NCBI GenBank assembly: GCA_902702965.1
Contig: CACRXP010000168.1
Location: 234,570 to 298,569 of the forward strand
Direction of reading: 5' to 3'
Origin: Spirometra erinaceieuropaei
Lineage: Eukaryota; Platyhelminthes; Cestoda; Diphyllobothriidea; Diphyllobothriidae
Length of the DNA: 64,000 nt
Of this stretch, positions 56,014 to 64,000 are shown piece after piece. The notes under the pieces were generated by a model. The model worked only from the letters and a program-made list of their open reading frames with translations. It made no database searches and was not told the DNA's origin. Made by a program: the position numbers and the translations under genes. Within the stretch, counting starts at the first letter, position 1. The number at the start of each line of letters is the position of its first letter.

Positions 56014-59000
56014 ATGCTTTGTTACTCTACAGCGATTGGACGTGGTAAGGGCGCCCTTTTGGGAAACGGGTGCCTGATGAATCCCCCGCTCTCGCTCGGT
56101 GACTCCGCATCAGACTGGATTAATAAGCTTATTAACAGAGATGGACAATTTAGAGACATATCTGTTAAAATAAATTACAATTTCGGAGGTGAGTGTGTGT
56201 GTGACAACCTTTGAAAGCGTCCAACAGATGTCGCTGGTGTCAGTGGATTTTCTGACTTTGACTACACAGCGTCTAATGTGCATGTGGGGGGAGAACTAGA
56301 ATTCGAAAAGTGCACGGCGCTGCCATCAGAATTACTGGAGAAGTTTGCAGGGTTGAAACAATGTTGTTGCATGGGTGTCTTTCCAAATTGTGGTAAAGCA
56401 TGGCTAACGGTCGACAATGAATTCTTTGTCTGGAACTTCGACGACGGCGAGGATCTAGCTTTCTATGACGGATGCAGAGACGTTATCATATCGGTTTCCC
56501 TTCTACGACCGAAACAAGGTTTGAATGCTCTCGAAAATAATTATTATTTGCATCGGGCATCCGGCCGATTTTCACCTTTTAAATTTGCCGAGGGTTTCGT
56601 AACACGCTGTAGAAGAAACGACCTCAGTCTCAATCTTCCAGATTGTACAAACACTGTTACTTTACTTTATTCTTGTACGTCATCCTGAAAACAGTCGAGC
56701 TCGTGGTCTCTAACAGGTTTCCAGTTGTTTCCGCCTGTGCTGTCTGCGCCCACATCTTGTACATCTTTGGTCACTGTTTCAGTCTCTGTCAAATTGCCCT
56801 AGGGTGCATTACTTGTGCAATATTTGGAAAGGTAGGGTACATAGTCACCATCTGACTCCAAATTAGTGTTTACTTGTCTTCAGATCGATAGGCTAATCTC
56901 GATTCTTAAGAACTCAGACGCTTTAGATCGTCTCTTAAAACCTCCGAACCCAGCGTTACATCTTTTTCGCTCAATCTAAACAAGTTGGACTACAGTTATT
57001 GTCAGCATGAATACAGTGCCACGTTATATTAGTCAACTCCGCAGGCGTCAGTTGTCTTTGCTTTTCATAGGTGTCCATAGGGTGCTAGTTGGATGACTTA
57101 ACTAGAATCAGAATTAAGTACGCGGGACTCTACACGTGTACCGTTTCGTGAGAAATCGAGTGTCTTCGCGCAACATTTGTATAGGTATGTAGACCAAAGA
57201 AAACAAGGGGACGCTTGACATCTATTTCGTGTGAATGGGGTTAAAGTTGGAGCGGCTACCGAAGCACCGAGAGGTAGGAGACCAAGGCCATGCAAAAACA
57301 AGCTGCAGAAGGGACAGATCACGCTAGAAAAGCTATTATTATCTTCAAAGACATTGATTAAGATATTACAATTGCAAAGAATGCGCAGTTTGATGCATAA
57401 TTAACACAGTCATAATTTCCGGAAGTAGTGCGATCAGAGGTACCTATTGTTTATTTACCGCTGTCCCTATCACTCCGCAGTAATCATTCCTCCAACATTC
57501 CAGGGGTTCTTCCGCCGCAGATCGAATATCTACTCTGTCTCGCAACCTCACAAGAACTCCTTTTACTTGGTGTTACCTATGACTTCACCACTTCTACGGA
57601 TGACCGCGTCTGTCCAGGTGTCTTACAAGTTCTTCCAACGCCACTCTACCGGTTGCCTTCTGATAATCATTACATAACTTGCATGGAATCCACGAGTGAT
57701 GGCCGGTGGGTGCTATGACCATCTACTTTTTCCCATTCGGAGTAAAAATCATAAATCCTAGTTTAATTGCTTTCTGCTCATTACTCTGTAGGCTCTTTTT
57801 GGGTGATGCGAAGGGCGATCTCTTGGAGTTCACCTATGATCCAATTCCCGGCCTCGAGATTGGCGTCGAATTGCCTTCCTCAGGACCATGCAACTTAAAA
57901 AACCACTCCTCTTCTGGCCTCAGCTTTTTACTTCCCAGTATCTTTACTGTCGGCTTTCGCCCATCAGGTAAGTCAATTTTTGTGTGCTGGAGTACTTTGC
58001 ATTCCTCAGTAGTATTGTCTTGGGCCTACTGACGATAACTCATGAGGGCGAAATAATTCGACCTCAACTACACAGTGAAATGTGCGTTTTCTCTTTGAAA
58101 CAAAGAGTAGGGAGTGGGTTACCTATCTTGACAACCAAGCACATCTTCGCGACGACTGTAACCTGTCGCACACCTAGAGTAGTTAGGACTCATGCGACCG
58201 TTTTTACTCTATATTCTAGGCTCACTCATCCAGATCGCTGTTGACTCATCACGGGGCCTTCTCTACACTCTCTCCGCGAATTCAAATCTTGCTGTCTACC
58301 AGTACGCCGACCCGCACGGAAAATCCGCCCCAGGCAGTCTGACAAAGCTGGCCAGTCTATCAGGCTCCGACCTAGCGTCTCGCGCTGCCTCGGTTGTGCG
58401 CTCCTTCGACAAGCAGGCATTCAGTCGGTCAGTACTATTGCATTGTAAGGTCAATTCATTAACCAATGTCCCTGAACCAACAAACACTCAACTGATTTAA
58501 AATGCTCGCTTTCAGACTTTACAAGTTCTGCCCGCTACTTGCCACAGGTTGCCAGCCCTTTTCGCTTTGCCCTCAAGATTTCGCTCCGTTAAGGTATAGT
58601 TTTGCGATCCAGTTGATAATGAGGCACTTCGAAGTCTATCCATAAGTCCGCATTTGATCAGAATTATCGCAGCAATAACCTTAAGTAATGTCATCCGCGC
58701 AATCAAGTACTCCTCATTACATTCAGCCTGTCATACCAATAATTACAACCAAGTCTGATCACTTCATCTTGAAGAGCACTTTTTCAGTGGCCTTTAGGTA
58801 AATCAAATATAGTGAAACTGAATATCTAACGCCCTCAAATATACAAACCACATTTACAGACTTTTGGGTGTCACCATGGCCGTAAGTTACTTCGAGAGTC
58901 GAATATCTCGGTACAACCTGGGCCATTAGGAAACAAAAGGGTTTGTTGAGCTGCCGCCGACCAACCATGACGGAAACACTCGAGATCGTAGCGAAACTGA

Positions 59001-62000
59001 ACAGCAACAAAACACCCAGCAGCACTCCGTATCAGTGCAAATCCGTAATTACCACTCAGCACTTTACTTGACCGGTTGCACAGGCTCATGACATAAGATG
59101 ACACTATTGTCACGCCGTTCTGCAACAAGGGCAATAAATTACTGTGTGAGAGACGCCGTGACATCAGTTTTCTTAGTGTTTGCGCGAAAATTCAGCGGTC
59201 ATCCCTTGTCGCCTTGAATGCGGTTTCGCCGGGTACGCAGATGCATTGACTAGCCTTTCTCGCTTCGTGGGATTCCCGAGCACCACTACTGCTGGTAAAA
59301 ATCCATCGCCATCTGTTTCGTGGCTTTTGCTGTTACCTCTAATCATTATCGGGATTCCCTGTTATTGACCTCGGTGCATAATGACACCCCACTGGCATTT
59401 CTTTGCCTGTACCAAACCTACCTTCAAGGAACGAGAAATGTCCATAGAAATGACTGGGTGAGTGAATTCTTTTGTATTACCTCCCTGCATCTGTCAGGTC
59501 TGCGTTCTCTCAGAAATTATTTTTAACAGAGTGATAGACTGGGTATTTTAACATACACTGATAGACTATGCTGATGTCTTCTGTCGCGGTACATGCATTG
59601 CACGTCTTAGTATGCCTTTTAGTAAGGTTATGAAACACGATCGGCACTCGTAGGTGGTGCGTGCTCTTAATTATCCGAATTTGTCTACCAAACCATAAAT
59701 TCGTCGCCGAGTTTCTAAACATCCTGCTGAGTGACAGCTTGAAGTATGTTAGTTGGATCAGAGATCCGATGAGCGATGATAAAAAAAATCTACTCAAGGA
59801 CAGCCAACGAGTCTAAAATGGTAACTATTTTAGCGCCACCATGACAGTAGTCATCGAATGACTTTTGTGAATTCCCTTGACATATTATCCGTCTTGAGAT
59901 GCTATTGCGTTCCGACAAATCCTTCTACAGCCCACCTTATAAACCGCAGCTCCTGATTATCATAGTATGACCTATATAATTTTTCACTACATGCAGCCTC
60001 GTCGGTCTTTTCTGCCTGCCGGGCGAGGGTCCGATACAGGCAGTGGCTGTCACCCACACCGGAGTGCGTATCTACTTCTCCAGCAGCCTTCGTATCGCGC
60101 ACATCCGCCTCCCGCCACGTACCCAGACTACTTTCGACTACGAGAATGGCGTGCCCAAGAACGTCATGGCGTCTTTCAGCCTGGGCGAAGTAAAGTAAGC
60201 CATCAAGATGATCTCTTTAAGGTTTCCTTTCGCTCCTTTATTAGGTCATAAGTTCCATCCACCAAATTATATTAAGAGATTGTGAGTATAGGTTTGGATC
60301 CCATCTCTTTCGAAACTTCAAGATTGGCTCCAGCAAACTTATGACCTTTTTTCAGACTGGTTGCAGAGACCCGCGGGACCATGATAATTGCCACCACTGT
60401 TCTGAATCCCACAGTGGCCGGGTCCTCTAATACGGGTGCTACCACCAGTGAACATTCCTTGTACGGACCACAGCCACTAGCTGCAACCCAGGAGACTCAA
60501 GCCGCATCGGACAGGCAGGATCTCATTCTTTCCGTCATCTCCCCTGACACTTATCCCTGGTCGACGAGTTTAACCGAATCATATTCTACTTCTCTACCTA
60601 TTTTATCGCCCTGGGCCATTACGGTTTTGTCCTCTGATGATGACTCCGCATCCTGCTCGACACCCTCTTTGCCCCCGGAGGCCACATCGGGCGTGAGCAA
60701 ATCCAGCTTTAATCGCCGCGGCATAGACCTCCCACATGAGATGTCTTCCTCATCACCCGAGGAGTAAGTCTCAAACATCTTAATTAATGAATTATTTATG
60801 ATCCTTTCTAGAAAAAAGAACTTCACTAGGATCGTCAACAATTACAGACATTCTTTTTTTACACGCAACACGTTTTGCCTACTATGTTCGAATTAAGTAG
60901 CACACAATGTTTTCTGTCAGGCAGCAGGCGCAACAACAGCTGCAGCTGCGCGCCCGTGGTCCACCGCCCGTCGTGTTGACGCAGCACCTAGATCCACCCT
61001 ACAGACGCGTGTTAGTGATTTCGGCCAATGGCATAACTCACCTACGGCTACCCAGTCCGCTCCAGCGCCTCCGCGAATTTCTTATGAGCCACCTGGGGAC
61101 TACTCTCTCCTCAAGTCTCATGGGGGGTCTTGGCGTCACCAGTGGCTTCGACGGTGCCGGGGACGCGTTGAATACTGCCGCCACTTCCTTCCTGCCCAAC
61201 TTCCTTCATCAATTCGGTCCGGATGAGTCCATGTGCGCCGCCTTTTCAATTGCAGCAGATGCATATCGCACCTGTCTAGACGAAAGCACACAAGCAAGTG
61301 GCATTGGAGGGTTGGTCGAACAGGCTGAGCGCGTAAGTATCTAGTGCTATTATATATGTGTTTATAGTAGATGACCAAACTGACGAAGGACACTTAAATT
61401 TACTCGAGACATCTGGTCACACAGAAACCGGCACGATCGCACCGACCAAGAGCATCCGCTTTTAGTTAAAACAAGGCAGAAATGTACTAAGGGCTGTATA
61501 ATTGGAATAAAAAAAGTGATTTTTTGCGGGAGGCGAAAATTCTGATAGTGCGTGTCGAAATACATGATGTTTGCCCATGCATGCATCTGCATAAAGGAAG
61601 TAGAATATGCCAACAACTTTTTTAATAATTTTCGGCTGAACATCCCCAAGCATTGACGCAATATGAGGACTAGTCAACCGCAGTTGGGCCACGCACTCGT
61701 CCTGTCGGTTGCTCCGAAGCGCATCAAGTTGAGCATGTCCTGTAGCGCGACCAGTGGACGCACTTCTGTCAAAGTTTATATTCCCGATCGTAACCAAAAT
61801 TTCATTATTCACATCTTACCTTGATTAAATTGTGTAGGTTTAAAACTCAAGTCAGCGGAGTTTGTTTGAGTAACCCTTCCTCGCGTAGATTAATTTTAAA
61901 CTGCACGAATGTGTGGCACAAGAAATCATCCGAATGTCAGCCTCACAGTAATTGAAACAGCGCACAAGACACGGGCATCTCCCAAGCCTGTGGGGTGGCC

Positions 62001-63248
62001 GTCGTAGTACTAATGACTTTGTGCGTCATAAGCAACTGGAACCACTACTGTGCATTGAGGCGCCTACTCCAACCAAGTGGACACGCATTATACCCCACCC
62101 GTTGGTTCAACCTTCGCAGTCGATCCGGCCCACCACTGTTCTACGAGATGAGCTCGGTTGTGCCGTGCACTTGGGCTTGCGCAGCGTCCATCTCACCCCG
62201 TTTTCTCATCCACAGCGTTCTATTGGCAACCCAGAGCCAAGACGACCGGAGGCTCGCGTCAACGCGCGGAGTTTTGTGTTGTATGGGCTGGAATTGGTCA
62301 TGGTGAATTTTTGGTGGATCCAGTTTTGATGTATGCCCGTATGCCCGAAAAGACCCATGCGTTGTCTGCATGCTCTGCTCCCCACTGCGGACCCCGGTGT
62401 AGATATGCTGGACCACAACGGGGTCGGACTGGCTCACAGCGCTCGTTTATCGGGCTGCGCAGTCTCTGCAGGCCCATAACTCCCTCCGCACATGGGCGCC
62501 AGTGTATGGCGACGCGCCCTAACGTAGGTCTTCGTGCCGCGTCAATCACTTTGGTCAATCTCAACACTAGTTGGAACAGGGGCTCGGACGATCGACTGGG
62601 GGATGTGAGAAGGGGGGAGTGTTTCCACTTTGCGTGATTCCACCTTCCAGTCCCTCGCCCCTTGTGTGCTGGGATTCTGCTGACCCTTGCACTCAGTTAA
62701 TTCCTTATTCCACATTTGGCGAAAAGAATTAGAGATCCATCAACGCAAGTAAAATCGGAGTACTCTTTTCAAGTTCACCTTCTATATTGGATTCACCAGC
62801 AGACTTATGTCCTGCGTTTTCCGCAGTAACCCCACTATTTAAAGTGTGACATTGTCATTAGAAGCAGCATGCATCTGGTTTCCGCCAGCAAGTATAAAAT
62901 CTCATAGGTCAGACAAGACAGACCTATATTTCCCACTTCAGGCGAGACGCACTTCTTAAACATATTCTCTTCCACTCGAAAAAGCCACTACGCTCGGACA
63001 GACTGAAGTCCGGCAATGAGTTCAAGAGACACCTGACTGGCTTTTGTGCGAGATTTTCGGAGGCCGAGTGTCGATAAGAGTAGTTGATCGGAGTTTTTGT
63101 GATATTCCTCCATTTGCTTCGCGCAAATGACTGTAGACTCCTTTCTCGGGTTCCTAGAACTAATAAACGCAACCCCCCTCTTCCCCCCCTCCCCACCACC
63201 ACCACCACCACCACCACCACCACCACCACCACCACCACCACCACCACC

Positions 63249-63295
<47 letters not shown>

Positions 63296-63861
63296 TTTTT
63301 CTTCTTCTTCTTCTCCCTCCTAGGTGGCAATGTTCTTCGCAGCCGAGTCCACCCGGCTCTGGCAGCCACCTGTATCGCGAGAATCCCTCACCTCTACAAT
63401 ACCTCGAAGCGGACCAGCCACAGTCGGATCTCTGGCTGCTGTCACCGCCGCGGAGGAACTGGAAACCAACACGGCGGGCACCTTCCTGCTGATTGGCGCC
63501 TCCGTCTTCCTCTCCCGGGTGGCGCGCGCTATCTGGCGGGCGCCAATGCTGACCATAGCGGACCGAAGTAGTGCCGCGCTGGCCGCCTCCGGGAGTACTG
63601 CCGGCGTTCCCTCGTGGTCCGGGGCCGTCGCCGGCGGTGGCGGACTTCGCAGCTTCCTCTACACCCTCGTCTCAACTGCTATCTACAAGGTCTCCTCCAA
63701 GTCTGCGGACCAGGAGACGTGTCTAGTGAGTGAGACGTATGCTTGTTTATTTTTTAGAAAAAGTTAGAACACCTGGAGCGGTTTATCAGCGAAACACTCC
63801 TGGGCGTCGGAAGTGCACTACAGCCATTTTCTACGCTGCTAAATGCTGCCAGCAAAGCGGG
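56014..63861 (+). CDS. NUP155: Nucleoporin NUP155, N-terminal ten coding exons (partial)
   Basis: A scaffold nucleoporin of the inner ring of the nuclear pore. Exons: 56014-56188, 56228-56518, 57504-57705, 57792-57967, 58220-58427, 59997-60194, 60356-60763, 60921-61332, 63324-63725 and 63758-63861. All have GT-AG borders, and phases close to 858 codons plus two bases. Signature blocks: NFGDVAGVSGFSDFDYTASN, CCCMGVFPNCGKAWLTVDNE, FFVWNFDDGEDLAFYDG, LPTPLYRLPSDNHYITC, IQIAVDSSRGLLYTLSANS, AVTHTGVRIYFSS, IAHIRLPP, RRVLVISANGITHLR and IGASVFLSRVARAIW. These follow the beta-propeller domain and the start of the helical solenoid in vertebrate NUP155, which is about 1390 residues. Exon 7 adds a Ser/Thr-rich insert. 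The start ATG is provisional. The C-terminal third lies beyond the window. Confidence 0.94.
61333..63323 (+). other. NUP155 intron 8 (1991 bp)
   Basis: Bounded by GTAAGT and a CTCCTAG acceptor, phase 0 on both sides. It holds no gene. Near 62390-62420 a stretch (GTAGATATGCTGGACCACAA) resembles 32057-32080, so a short dispersed repeat is present. The last 130 bp are simple repeat and pyrimidine tract. Confidence 0.7.
63194..63294. repeat. (CCA)n(TCA)n microsatellite next to a splice acceptor
   Basis: About 23 ACC units followed by about ten ATC units, ending 29 bp before the NUP155 exon 9 acceptor. They give spurious poly-Pro, poly-Ser or poly-Thr frames on the plus strand and poly-Val/poly-Met on the minus strand. 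Confidence 0.97.
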
Positions 63862-64000
63862 GTAAACCGTACAGGTTATTTCCGGCCCAAACAGCCAACC
63901 ACACCCATACCTGAAACATGCATCTGGACTCAGTTGGTCTCTAAACTGGGTGATTTGCCACTTTATCCAGAAACTTACACCATGTTGACTTCATTTAGGA

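Noticed and set aside
63194..63294. CRISPR-like array
   Set aside because: The repeats are uninterrupted trinucleotides with no spacers, in an animal intron.
63127..63492. Poly-Pro/Ser frames and the minus-strand poly-Met/Val frame
   Set aside because: These come from the CCA/TCA microsatellite, and the real coding frame starts at the 63324 acceptor.
1..64000. Host tRNA or rRNA genes
   Set aside because: No cloverleaf with A/B boxes or conserved rRNA blocks could be recognised by eye. A tRNAscan or Rfam run would settle it.

Overview
The window is animal nuclear DNA, most likely from a tapeworm (cestode), and I favour a diphyllobothriidean such as Spirometra, Dibothriocephalus or Schistocephalus. 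Three points support this. Conserved eukaryotic genes are split by GT-AG introns, some of only 32 and 39 nt, a size typical of flatworms. The space between genes is packed with LINE and Penelope-like retroelements. One LINE family, RTE-like with a C-terminal tail of C2H2 fingers, is one I remember from diphyllobothriidean predicted proteins. The species call rests on memory, not on a search.

Three host genes are supported. (1) The first two coding exons of a VPS13D-type lipid-transfer protein lie at 2828-3352 on the minus strand, and the rest of the gene lies beyond the left edge. (2) A complete three-exon NDUFB10 (mitochondrial complex I) lies at 31064-35644 on the minus strand. (3) The 5' ten coding exons of the nucleoporin NUP155 lie at 56014-63861 on the plus strand, and the gene runs off the right edge. 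All splice phases in these three models close.

The rest is a retroelement graveyard with a readable nesting order. At 7.8-12.6 kb there are old RTE and Penelope (PLE) remnants. At 13.15-21.02 kb a CR1-like element (family A, copy 1) was split by a minus-strand LINE (family C) and by a 1.6-kb PLE that has 430-bp inverted arms and a 13-bp target-site duplication. At 22.0-27.5 kb an RTE-like element carries a degenerate array of about eight zinc fingers. At 28.16-30.09 kb a PLE has an almost open RT/GIY-YIG frame and a hammerhead-like motif. At 36.3-41.13 kb family A copy 2 is nearly intact, with one nonsense codon in ORF2 and one 1-bp deletion in ORF1, and it sits inside an older family C copy. 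At 41.3-43.6 kb there is a 5'-truncated family B LINE. At 44.3-52.6 kb a minus-strand RTE copy is split by a nearly intact minus-strand family B LINE (46.6-50.7 kb). At 52.7-55.5 kb there are further LINE fragments.

No rRNA, tRNA, CRISPR or bacterial operon structure was seen. The observations most worth a second look are the zinc-finger tail with its fixed 126-nt finger-pair spacing, the hammerhead-like cores shared by two PLE families, a short 3'-terminal motif (GACGGTCGAAC) shared by six dispersed RTE ends, and the nested insertion history.
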